Of a DNA stretch of 64,000 nt, positions 32,901-39,447 are shown one piece after another. The translations under genes and the position numbers were made by a program. Under the pieces are notes generated by a model, which did not search any database, had not been told where the DNA came from, and saw nothing but the letters and a program-made list of their open reading frames with translations. Source of the stretch: DUPU01 sp050952465 (GTDB lineage Bacteria > Bacillota > Dehalobacteriia > Dehalobacteriales > Dehalobacteriaceae); assembly GCA_050952465.1 (NCBI GenBank), contig JBMNKZ010000006.1, forward strand, positions 62,001 through 126,000, given 5' to 3'. The stretch's first letter is position 1. Every line of letters starts with the position of its first letter.

Positions 32901-35093
32901 TTGCTTCAAGTGGGGGCGCAAGTAATTATTAAGAACCCGGATGGTGTTTTAAATGCGGTAGATTGGTCAAATTCGCTTTATGAGGGCTTTGGAGTACCGG
33001 ATAAATTTGACCAGATGGCAGATCTAGTAGGTGAAGCAGGCAACTGCTCGCCGGAACAGTATCAAAGCTTAAAAAAGCAAATTGATGACCTAGCGCGAGG
33101 CGCCATGTTTGCGGAAGTGGGTAAATGGGGGTTAATGTTAGCCGGAACTCTCCTGGCCCCCGCTACTTTTGGTCTTAGCACTGTCGCCATGTTTGCCGTT
33201 GGTGCACTTGGTGGGGCGGCTTTGGATTACACTATTGACAGCCGAATGGAAGATCTGCAAAATGCGGTTGCTGAATGTGAAGATGATGAAGATGAGGATG
33301 AGGAAGATGATGAAGACAATGATGAGAGCGATGATTATTATCGAAGACTGGTGTGCGATCCCAGGTATATTCTTGACCCCAGCGGATATGTTTATGAAGC
33401 GGTAGAAGAAAATCGTTTGGAGGGAGTAACCGCCACAGTTGTAGAATGGGCTAATGACAAGGAATATACCGTGTGGGATGCGGAGTGGTATGAACAGGAA
33501 AATCCTCAGATTACTGACTGGGAAGGAAGATACGGGTGGGATGTACCTTCGGGACTCTGGCAGGTAATCTATGAAAAGGACGGTTATATCACCGGGTACA
33601 GTGATAAGATGGAAGTACCTCCGGCCTACACTGAAGTTAACGTAGGATTGGTTTCCTTAAGTGCTCCCATGATAGATAAGGTGGAACCTGCTCCCGGTGG
33701 AAGCTGTATTGAAGTGAATTTTGATAAATATATAAAGGATGCAACCATAAAAGATACCACTGTCCAAGTTACGCCGGCCAATGCCGAGGACATAATCGAA
33801 CCAATATCGGGTACTCTGGAATTGGTAAATCCTGCAGTGGATCCTTCAGATGACAAAACGTTTCTCTCCAGGACAGTAAAATTTATCCCGAGTGAGCCTT
33901 TAACTATAGGGAGCGCATATGATGTTTGGGTAAGTAAACAGGTTCAAAGCTACGCAAGCGTTGGGATGACAGAAGATTATCGGGGTACAATAATTATTCC
34001 TGAGGCAGAAGATGAAGGAGAAGATGACGAAGAAAATGAAGAACCTATAGATGAAGATCCTGTCCCAACTAAAAGGAATCAGAAAACATCGGAAATCATG
34101 CCTGATGAACAACGGGTGGAAGCAGGGCGAGCAGCTCAAAAAGTATCTGCTTTTGACGAGGGAATCACGCTGGATATTCCTGAAGGGGCATTTGATTCTT
34201 CGGTTACACTGATTATCCGGAAAACCTCGACACTTGCTACTCTGGCAAATGGTTTTACCATCAACAGTCCGGTGTTTGAAATTGATACGAGCGGAGTTTT
34301 GCCTAAGAAGCCTATTATACTAAGGATTAAATTTGACACTGCGGATATTGATGACTTACGCAAGCTGGGTATTTATCGTCAGAATGATTTAAACAAATCT
34401 CAATGGATCTACAAAGGCGGCGTGATTGATACTGAAGCAGGTATGATTACTATTGAGCTTAAAGATTTCAGCAATTACGCAGTGATGACTTACGAACGAA
34501 AATTCAATGATCTCTTGGGACATTGGAGCAGTAAAGATGTTGATGTGTTAATTAGTCGTCATATGGTCAAAGGGGTTAGTGAGTCCGAATTCCAGCCAAA
34601 ACGGAATATTACCCGGGCAGAATTGGTTAAATTGCTGGTAGAAGTAATGAATATTGCCTCCGGCCGGTGTTTCCAGGAAAATGCCTCAGCTGCCTCTATC
34701 TTTAATGATGTATCGCCAAATGATTGGTACTTCCGTTATGTGCAAATTGCAGCAGAATACGGTATTGTCAAGGGAAATAACGGGAAATTCCGTCCCGGGG
34801 ATCCGGTAACCAGAGAAGAAATCTCGACTATGATTAACAGACTATTGGGTCAGGAAACTGATAAGAAGGGAGTTAAGTTAACTTATAGTGATACCGGCCA
34901 AATTTCCCAGTGGGCTTTGAATGCTGTTGCTAGCATGGAGGAACTTGGTATTATGACGGGTATTACCCCTGATAAATTTGCTCCGGGTAAAAATGCTACC
35001 AGAGCAGAATCCGCTGTGATTATTCTCCGGGTGATGGAACAACTGGGCTTGATTACGGAAAAAGATACAAATCTCAAAGTACCCGGTGGGTGA
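26919..35093 (+). CDS. Giant secreted surface protein: YCF48/BNR-type propeller repeats, fibronectin III, SLH anchors
   Basis: The 2724-residue protein starts at GTG after AAAAGGGGAGAGA. It has a signal peptide ending GIAYA-DS. Residues ~70-640 hold about fourteen repeats of ~40 residues with the pattern (V/I)AVG..G.I..S.DG.NW, expected to form beta-propellers. Two fibronectin III domains lie at ~736-925. A carboxypeptidase-regulatory-like domain is near 1235 and a DUF11-like bacterial-Ig-type domain near 1515-1610. Two acidic runs (about 2120 and 2365) follow, the second leading into a ZU5-like segment. Three SLH domains at ~2528-2720 would bind secondary cell-wall polymer. It is the largest gene in the window and stands alone. 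A role in adhesion, S-layer or surface binding is inferred. Confidence 0.9.
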   Translation: MKKNSTFNKFVALLLVVLFTMQTSLMPGIAYADSLSYPESSVLTETYKQMDIISWMAEEDDQSDFNELTFYLDKWQMRNPTPTNNDLNDIAFGNEVFVAVGTDGTILVSGDGENWILSNSGTSEYLSKVIYVNDRFIAIGDNGVVLTSPDGVNWTLGNVGEDANLSGITYGNGIYLAVSYWGVIYTSLDGVNWKNSFSNDYDYVGAAFGGGTFVIVDDSGYIVTSSDGINFAPGSSSNELNNIYNINYINGSFFAVGEYNSVFSSYDGIDWIGKTIEKSSKYWSVNDITYGANGLVAVGYQNQAPPSGAYILSSQDGNTWTEKLIGNTTTNELFGAAYGKGKYVAVGENGTIVLSEDCVNWRLITKGVQNLRLSKVAYGNDTFLAVGPAGTVIRSDDGVTWEKMTVGKSDFLGVEFINGHFIAIGSDGTLMFSANGYDWRECFWKEGYKNALWGVAYGNEEYVAVGEYGYIVTSTNGETWSYERYGAPDEFFLQDAVFGDDKFVIVGYERVNYKTITSVLVSTYGDNGREWERSDFRQQGWYFSKVIYAEDKFTAVGVNANYKGVVLTSKDGLDWSSKVISNSKVVDIIWQDGVYVAATLQGEVLYSIDGENWSSIKLPVNELFGLTYGKGTFLAINSQGAIFQTGAPPLNPVESPTNQDKVTIEGTTLPDSDVEVFYRLDGGSREPAGTTSADSLGRFSLEVKLTEEGSYAFTAITLLNGTELSETPPIYVTVDWTAPGVPTNIFAEGQDTRHILLTWSSPGDVDVTKYLIYRDGTEVFHVSSDQNLRYVDGNVSLGKTYLYQIVAEDRAGNRSEPASVTASTAEGGDTVPPTAPSNLHASVLEGGSVNLTWQAADDNIGVAGYKVYRTQDEITQLIATLDSNTLTYRDQGLLSETSYDYQVTALDEAGNESVPSNIAAITTQSIYLSQFTWQVQRNLTGQIVLGKTANLLLKGEKNRKAQVQVTYKYWFDEEDNELSEPIELEKIIELEEDQDAQGRGTYRGKFLVEEGIGEIISLKGMIFDEAGNKAEKLVAGLPLLVSGKIKVTINSPGFTKGRIRVKNDTLGYNVSKEISGEGTYYFDYLNPHDNYQIIVYNGGHREIYSDVISIKPGLEIEKTPSLPQGASLKVQLLDAGKPVQGLKVGFVNEQTGDFVGSRESDINGWTGDLDFFQKGENVRVNLILDKDDTKVKVNKSLVQKFYSERSFKVYTLEPGDNAVAFDLTEVPKSLLTGRITDMKDGKAIQGVQVAISQVFEGRTYSAQVYSDKSGSYSFNIMKDVPVTITTTVPLPARYAPAKQEVITPTEETCIKDFILEELHKYEIKARIYTKLAEQDSFPIEPLDSFDAAGKFNLSIKDTRGSIAYYGKRQYPMVVYGKEGDIVQVSVDGGKLGLPARTEELVLGDPSEPQYVDFYLEQAAGRISGSLVSPSGPVGKWAAYLSFINDNGQREYLQTDEGKGDVPFSFCNLQPGLYEVSVTGSVGKEKVSGQGSFTLPDDNNREIKVELMPPGLFRGKDGNRIFAGSKEVAPGGVINYRVSYHNSSDKPVENTALILEIPQDTELVPGSVLLNNEQFSNDITVIPGGFEVSLGTVKAKQEGTLRYQVKLASSTDQEKIDVRASIRHSNGQIEVLGTNRVNVVQLRMDAPKEIKNHRIVITGRAPALSMVKVYHDNIILGEAQASPTGFWKTEVNLPEKGDPKWYQLMTKAWMEDGTVLTSKDSWVHYDSDSNVLEEIEFGVTCNKKTKTFDPRNGVAVFPYWISFPVKGNVQVSMKFNDSDSVYDVRVGMGSATPVRSYEPAVLKNGTFTTSFEATMENLGPVYIAYKTKASPGTYKKPQPTLETLREMLPWQMKDFEVLNIDQGDESQQGKTVGDSTSKTASVAFSIPQSDKLTGEVKLSIKKVENYTPTQADLARAEKTGIPVYGFNWDYSSLDNTDQVIVNISGYIPESAVSDGEEIQALGLMLASAMDDKEMLETLFRGSGILLTANAQAAQKLLQVGAQVIIKNPDGVLNAVDWSNSLYEGFGVPDKFDQMADLVGEAGNCSPEQYQSLKKQIDDLARGAMFAEVGKWGLMLAGTLLAPATFGLSTVAMFAVGALGGAALDYTIDSRMEDLQNAVAECEDDEDEDEEDDEDNDESDDYYRRLVCDPRYILDPSGYVYEAVEENRLEGVTATVVEWANDKEYTVWDAEWYEQENPQITDWEGRYGWDVPSGLWQVIYEKDGYITGYSDKMEVPPAYTEVNVGLVSLSAPMIDKVEPAPGGSCIEVNFDKYIKDATIKDTTVQVTPANAEDIIEPISGTLELVNPAVDPSDDKTFLSRTVKFIPSEPLTIGSAYDVWVSKQVQSYASVGMTEDYRGTIIIPEAEDEGEDDEENEEPIDEDPVPTKRNQKTSEIMPDEQRVEAGRAAQKVSAFDEGITLDIPEGAFDSSVTLIIRKTSTLATLANGFTINSPVFEIDTSGVLPKKPIILRIKFDTADIDDLRKLGIYRQNDLNKSQWIYKGGVIDTEAGMITIELKDFSNYAVMTYERKFNDLLGHWSSKDVDVLISRHMVKGVSESEFQPKRNITRAELVKLLVEVMNIASGRCFQENASAASIFNDVSPNDWYFRYVQIAAEYGIVKGNNGKFRPGDPVTREEISTMINRLLGQETDKKGVKLTYSDTGQISQWALNAVASMEELGIMTGITPDKFAPGKNATRAESAVIILRVMEQLGLITEKDTNLKVPGG

Positions 35094-35129
35094 GGTAAAT
35101 AATAAATAAGCCCGTTGGGCCTATGTAGA

Positions 35130-35181
35130 TAAACAACCTTGGCGGAGAACTATTCTCTAATAAGGTTGTTTATTTATTTTT
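35130..35181 (+). terminator. Terminator of the surface-protein gene
   Basis: TAAACAACCTT (35130-35140) pairs with AAGGTTGTTTA (35162-35172), followed by TTTATTTTT. The loop has a small inner stem. Confidence 0.85.
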
Positions 35182-35237
35182 CACCTCTTCATATCTCTTT
35201 ACAATTTTGTTAAGATAAAGGAGTAGGTGGTAAAAAA

Positions 35238-37065
35238 ATGATGGAAAATGCCTTAAAAAATATTAAAAACATATTACGGTTATCAGTCTTTTAAAAAAGG
35301 GCAGGAGCAAATCATCAAAAGCATCTTGTCAGGCCATGATACCCTGGGTATTATGCCTACCGGGGGTGGTAAATCTGTTTGTTATCAGATTCCTTCTCTT
35401 GCTTTTCCCGGGACAACCTTAGTGATTTCCCCCCTAATTTCCCTGATGAAAGATCAGGTAGACAGTTTATCAAACCTGGGGATTCCAGCGGCTTTTATTA
35501 ATAGCAGCTTAACACAGCGCCAGGTGCGGGAACGAATTAGTGAAGCCGAAAAGGGGCTTTACAAATTGCTATATGTAGCACCGGAACGTTTGGAGTCGGA
35601 AAATTTTCTGGGACTTTTACAATCCCTTTCCATTACTATGGTGGCTATAGATGAAGCTCACTGTGTTTCCCAGTGGGGGCATGATTTTCGCAGAAGCTAT
35701 TTAAATATTGGGAACTTTATTAAGGAAATTCCCACCCGACCGGTAGTTACTGCCTTTACAGCTACAGCTACAAAAGAGGTTAAAGAGGATATTATCAAGC
35801 TTTTGGGCCTTAAAAACGCAAAGGTTTTTGTCACCGGATTTGACCGAGAGAATCTTTTTTTTGAAGTAAGAAGGGGAGAAAATAAAAAGGATTTTATCTT
35901 AGATTATCTAAAGGACAATAGGGAAGAAGCGGGTATTATCTATGCCGCCACCAGGAAAGAAGTGGACTCCATTTATGAGTTGTTAGAGAAAAAAGGGTTT
36001 AATGTAGGTAAATATCATGCCGGCATGAAAGACTGGGAAAGGGAAGTCAATCAAGAGGACTTTCTGTATGATGAAGTAAAGGTGATGGTAGCTACCAATG
36101 CTTTTGGTATGGGTATAGACAAATCCAATGTGCGTTATGTAATCCATTACAATATGCCGAAAAACATGGAGTCCTATTATCAGGAAGCGGGCAGGGCTGG
36201 CCGGGATGGAGAACCGGGGGATTGTATTCTTCTGTTTAGCCCCCAGGATATTATTATTCAAAAATTCTTAATTGAGCAAAGTATATTTTCTCCCGTGAGA
36301 AAGAATAACGAATACCAAAAACTGCAGCAAATGGCGGATTATTGTCATACCGACCGCTGCTTAAGGAAATATATTTTAGAATATTTTGGAGAGACAGTAG
36401 ACGACGAATCCTGTAATAACTGCTCAAACTGCAGTCAGGAATTGGAGATTGTAGATATTACTATAGAAGCACAAAAAGCTTTTTCTTGTATAAGACGCAT
36501 GAAAGAACGCTTTGGCATCAAGTTGGTAGCGGAAGTTTTAAAAGGCTCTAAAATCAAGAAAATCAGAGAACTGGGTTTTGACCGTCTTTCAACCTATGGG
36601 CTGATGGAGACTAACACAGCTAAGGAAATCGTAGATTTACTGAATCTCTTAGTAGCAGAAGGATATATTTACTTGACCGAAGGTAAATTTCCGGTAGCTA
36701 AACTAAGTCCGAAGGCTGTGCCCGTGTTGAAAGGAGAAAAAAAGGTCTTTCGGAGAATCCCTATCAAAAAAGAAAAGGATAACTCCCGCCAAGTCCTCTT
36801 TGAAATACTGCGTAATTTGCGCACAGTAATTGCCCAAAGGGAAAATGTTCCTCCTTATGTGGTTTTTACCGACAGAACCCTTCATGAAATGTGCCGAATG
36901 TTGCCTATGAATAGGTCTGCCTTAAGACAAATTAGCGGGGTAGGAGATGTGAAGCTAAATAAATATGGGGATAGTTTTATTGAGAAAATTACCCGTTATG
37001 TGGAAGAAAACAATAAAGGGCAAGTGCTTCCCACACATCAGGAACTTCCTGGAATTCAGGCGTAA
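35238..37065 (+). CDS. recQ: RecQ-type ATP-dependent DNA helicase, apparent frameshift near the 5' end
   Basis: From about 35257 the frame encodes a full RecQ: YYGYQSFKKGQEQI, Walker A IMPTGGGKSVCYQIP, the DEAH-type box IDEAHCVSQWGHDFR, a zinc site in the RecQ-Ct domain (CHTDRCLRKY with C..C..C later) and a C-terminal HRDC domain (~residues 500-570). No ATG, GTG or TTG precedes that motif in the frame; the first usable codon is TTG 35326, which would cut off the Q motif. ATG 35238 with a good ribosome site opens another frame (MMENALKN) that would join perfectly (NILKTYYGYQSF) if one base were added near 35256-35265. This is either a real one-base deletion or a sequence error. Coordinates include the shifted start. 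Confidence 0.8.
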
Positions 37066-37079
37066 GAAAAAAGATACAG

Positions 37080-37166
37080 GATAAAGTAGTTCCGGAAAAA
37101 ATAAATCCGGAACAAAAGATTCCCAGTCATATTATCAGTTATCAACTGTTTAAGCCCATGAAATAA
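37080..37166 (+). pseudogene. Possible remnant of the RecQ C-terminal extension
   Basis: After the recQ stop, another frame reads DKVVPEKINPEQKIPSHII and on to SYQLFKPMK before TAA. This resembles the start of the extra helix-turn-helix extension (SHxIxYxLYK) found at the C-terminus of several clostridial RecQ proteins. It would mean a second disabling change in recQ. Short and tentative. Confidence 0.3.
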
Positions 37167-37197
37167 TACGTATTTAATTAGTACTGGAGGAAGATAA

Positions 37198-37689
37198 ATG
37201 GCTATTTATATCTACACCTCTCCGATAGGGGAAATAGGCATTGGTGCAAATGATGAAGAAATTACTCATCTCTATCTCAAAAACGATATTCATTCCCTTA
37301 ATTATAGGGTATGTAATTCTGAAGTGTGCATCACGCCTATTATCAAGGAAGCCAAAGTCCAGTTGGATGCCTATTTTGCCGGAAAACTTCGGGAATTTGA
37401 CTTGCCCTTAGCCCCCAGTGGGACGGAATTTAGGAAAAAAATATGGGAACTCCTTTTAAAAATTCCCTATGGAGAGACCCGCACTTATGGCCAAATAGCA
37501 GCGGAGGCGGGGAATCCAAAGGCGTCCCGGGCGGTGGGACAGGCTAATCATAATAACCCAATTTCTATTATCATTCCTTGCCATCGTGTAATTGGTGCCA
37601 ATGGCAAACTTGTAGGGTATGGGGGCGGACTGGACATTAAGAGGAAGCTGCTTATGCTGGAAAAAGAAAATCTAACAAATTTCATTTAA
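37198..37689 (+). CDS. ogt: Methylated-DNA--protein-cysteine methyltransferase
   Basis: The 163-residue protein has the complete C-terminal ATase domain: helix-turn-helix region IPYGETRTYGQIAAEAGNP, the motif RAVGQANHNNP and the acceptor Cys128 in IIPCHRVIG, then GYGGGLDIKRKLLMLE. It removes alkyl groups from O6-alkylguanine by suicide transfer. The N-terminal ribonuclease-like domain is of normal length. GGAGGAAG precedes the ATG. It follows recQ by 132 bases; both concern DNA maintenance but a shared transcript is not shown. Confidence 0.93.
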   Translation: MAIYIYTSPIGEIGIGANDEEITHLYLKNDIHSLNYRVCNSEVCITPIIKEAKVQLDAYFAGKLREFDLPLAPSGTEFRKKIWELLLKIPYGETRTYGQIAAEAGNPKASRAVGQANHNNPISIIIPCHRVIGANGKLVGYGGGLDIKRKLLMLEKENLTNFI

Positions 37690-37699
37690 TAATATCTTT

Positions 37700-37730
37700 G
37701 TCATGCTGAGGGAGGTACGGCCGAAGATCT
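37700..37730. repeat. Short dispersed intergenic repeat (GTCATGCTGAGG...CGAAGATCT)
   Basis: GTCATGCTGAGG (37700) and CGAAGATCT (37722) bracket a variable centre. A related copy lies at 62396-62427 (GTCATCCTGAGG...AAGGATCT). This pattern recurs between genes in many bacterial genomes. It is non-coding. Confidence 0.4.
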
Positions 37731-37733
37731 AAA

Positions 37734-37775
37734 AAAACTACGAGCAAGAAGAATTCCTGTTCGTAGTTTTATTTT
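37734..37775 (+). terminator. Terminator after ogt
   Basis: AAAACTACGA (37734-37743) pairs with TCGTAGTTTT (37761-37770), followed by ATTTTAAT. The A-run before the stem lets it also serve the opposite strand, where the three-gene CGxCC cluster ends at 37877. Confidence 0.8.
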
Positions 37776-37876
37776 AATACGGATTAATCCGTAAAAGGAA
37801 AATTTGGGAGTGTAAATATTAGCATCTTTTATCCGATGAACAATTTTTTTTATCTACAATGGGCAGTTCAATCGCA

Positions 37877-38218
37877 TTAAAACTCAGCACTGATTAATTG
37901 ATCAACCAAGATGATGATGCTTTGCAAAATCCTTGTCTCTGCCAGTTTGCCGCCGCTGAACACTTTCAAAACCAAACATCCTCCCTCAGGAGGGAAAAAG
38001 GTTATGAAGTTTCCGTTAATATCAACGTCAGCTACATTTAAAACTTTTTTGCAGCAATTTCCACATTCAAATTCCACAGCAACCGGCAGCAGGCCACTTC
38101 CCAGGAGTGAACCAAAAAATTGTGCTTTGTTTAATGCTTCGCCCTCTTTATAGAGCACTGAAAGGTTTTTCCCAATTGGAAGGGGAATATTTAATTTACG
38201 AGATGAATCTTTAGCCAT
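37877..38218 (-). CDS. Unrecognised small protein with CGxCC module (CGxCC family, member 1)
   Basis: This 113-residue protein is not assigned to any known family. It shares with the two genes upstream a ~60-residue module: a hydrophobic strand ending FECGNCCKK (C52, C55, C56), then VLNVADVDINGNFITF, PPEGGCL (C81) and GGKLAET, ending with a hydrophobic strand and ISAEF. The spacing suits a small beta-rich domain held by disulphides or a metal. It has no signal peptide or membrane segment. AAAGGAG precedes the ATG by 8 bases. It is the last gene of a three-gene run on the minus strand (17-base gap). The neighbours suggest a structural assembly protein. Confidence 0.75.
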   Translation of the reverse strand: MAKDSSRKLNIPLPIGKNLSVLYKEGEALNKAQFFGSLLGSGLLPVAVEFECGNCCKKVLNVADVDINGNFITFFPPEGGCLVLKVFSGGKLAETRILQSIIILVDQLISAEF

Positions 38219-38235
38219 TTTTTATACTCCTTTCA

Positions 38236-38598
38236 TTAAAATTGGCCTGGCACATAGAATTCAAAAGAGCAAACTCTGTCTGGATCCAATAAGGCAAAGT
38301 TGGATAATTCCTTATCAACTAACTTGCCTTCACAGAGTGTCTCTACCAGCAGGCACTCGCCTTCGGCAGCCAGTGCGATAACGATAATGTCAAATAACAC
38401 TATTACAATAGCAGCATTAGACAGCCTTTTGCAGCATCCTCCACAGAAAAATTCTATTGCGACTCGCTCATCAATTACGTTGTTCCCATTGGATTGTATA
38501 CTTCTTAAGGATTCCTCAAGACAATTTGTGTCGAGAGGGGTTGTTCTGCCATATTTAATGGAAAACCCTTGGACTTCGTTCTTAGAGATTTCGACCAT
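38236..38598 (-). CDS. Unrecognised small protein with CGxCC module (CGxCC family, member 2)
   Basis: This 120-residue protein has the same module at the same positions as member 1: FFCGGCCKR (C52, C55, C56), SNAAIVIVLFDIIVIALA, then AEGECLLVETLCEGKLVDKE (C82, C89) and an end with CSFEF (C110). An extra Cys26 lies in the variable N-terminal part. It has no secretion signal; the hydrophobic stretch in the module is more likely a pair of buried strands than a membrane helix. GAAAGGAG lies 7 bases before the ATG. It sits between the other two family members, with gaps of 17 and 31 bases. The opposite strand has an open frame here, but it lacks the family pattern. Confidence 0.75.
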   Translation of the reverse strand: MVEISKNEVQGFSIKYGRTTPLDTNCLEESLRSIQSNGNNVIDERVAIEFFCGGCCKRLSNAAIVIVLFDIIVIALAAEGECLLVETLCEGKLVDKELSNFALLDPDRVCSFEFYVPGQF

Positions 38599-38629
38599 TT
38601 ATAAATCTCCTTTCATTTTTTTAATGTTG

Positions 38630-39424
38630 TTAGTTTTTTTCGCAAATTTCTACAGCACCGCATTCAATGCTGCAGATATCTTTAAAGGGAATGGAAATAT
38701 ATTTATAAACATCTGCATCCACCAGTTTGCCACCACAGAACATCTTTTCCACAATGCATCCTTCCTCGGTGGCAGAGAAAGTGACCACATCTGTTTTTCT
38801 ATTAAATTCAAAACGATCAATATTAACAGTTTTTTTCAGGTAATCTCCACATGTGTACTGGACAGCCAGTTTGTTGTCATCACATAGGACGTCGATCAAT
38901 CTAAGCAGGGGAGGCAAGTGGCGCTTTGAGGGATGGCACCTTCGGCAAAATAGGTTGTCCGTTTTCTCCGGAAATTCAAGAACTTGAGATAATCCGCTTT
39001 GTGGTGAGGCTTGGTGCGCCTTCATTTTTATATTTGCTGCAATAATTGGCATTCCCGTATGATGGTTGACTTGAACGCCCACCTGGGATGCAATTTGTGT
39101 ATCCGTTAATCGTCCATGACAAAACGTCTCTATCTTAAGGCATTCGCCGAACGGGGGGAATGCCAGCAAGCCAAAATCATAATTAGAGCATTGGTAATTT
39201 CCCGTAGCCACAAAGAATAGAATGTTTGATACCTTTTTACAGCAGTTTCCACACCCAAACTGCATGGTAAAGTGTTTATGCCTATGATGTTTATACAAAA
39301 GTTGTTTATTTGCAATTTCATCCAAATTAATAATGGTATCCTGCTGTTCCCAAAATTCTTCGTCCAAGCTTGTCCCAATTATCGGTTCAGGCGGTTGGGG
39401 TGTTTTTCTATTACGGCGATTCAC
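38630..39424 (-). CDS. Unrecognised two-module CGxCC-family protein (member 3)
   Basis: This 264-residue protein begins at GTG, 12 bases after GAAAGGAG. It contains two copies of the module. The first is typical: FGCGNCCKKVSN (C58, C61, C62), FGECLKIETFCHGRLTD (C95, C102). The second is degenerate: TCGDYLKKTVN (only C192 kept), EEGCIVEKMFCGGKLVDAD (C213, C220), followed by CSIEC and VEIC. A CRRC pair (C160, C163) and a His-rich segment (YKHHRHKHF) lie outside the modules. A conserved AATTATTGGATAATTA copy and a transposase gene lie directly upstream. The function is unknown; a cysteine cross-linked envelope or spore-surface role is only an idea. Confidence 0.75.
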   Translation of the reverse strand: MNRRNRKTPQPPEPIIGTSLDEEFWEQQDTIINLDEIANKQLLYKHHRHKHFTMQFGCGNCCKKVSNILFFVATGNYQCSNYDFGLLAFPPFGECLKIETFCHGRLTDTQIASQVGVQVNHHTGMPIIAANIKMKAHQASPQSGLSQVLEFPEKTDNLFCRRCHPSKRHLPPLLRLIDVLCDDNKLAVQYTCGDYLKKTVNIDRFEFNRKTDVVTFSATEEGCIVEKMFCGGKLVDADVYKYISIPFKDICSIECGAVEICEKN

Positions 39425-39447
39425 TTTGTCTGGATTCTCCTTTCATA

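Noticed and set aside
35326..37065. TTG at 35326 as the true start of recQ
   Set aside because: It would remove the conserved GYQSF..GQ motif, which is clearly encoded just upstream in the same frame; a frameshift explains the sequence better.
38300..38887. 195-codon plus-strand frame opposite the CGxCC genes
   Set aside because: The minus-strand genes have ribosome sites and a shared protein pattern; the plus-strand product is low-complexity Ser/Thr-rich and spans two minus-strand genes.
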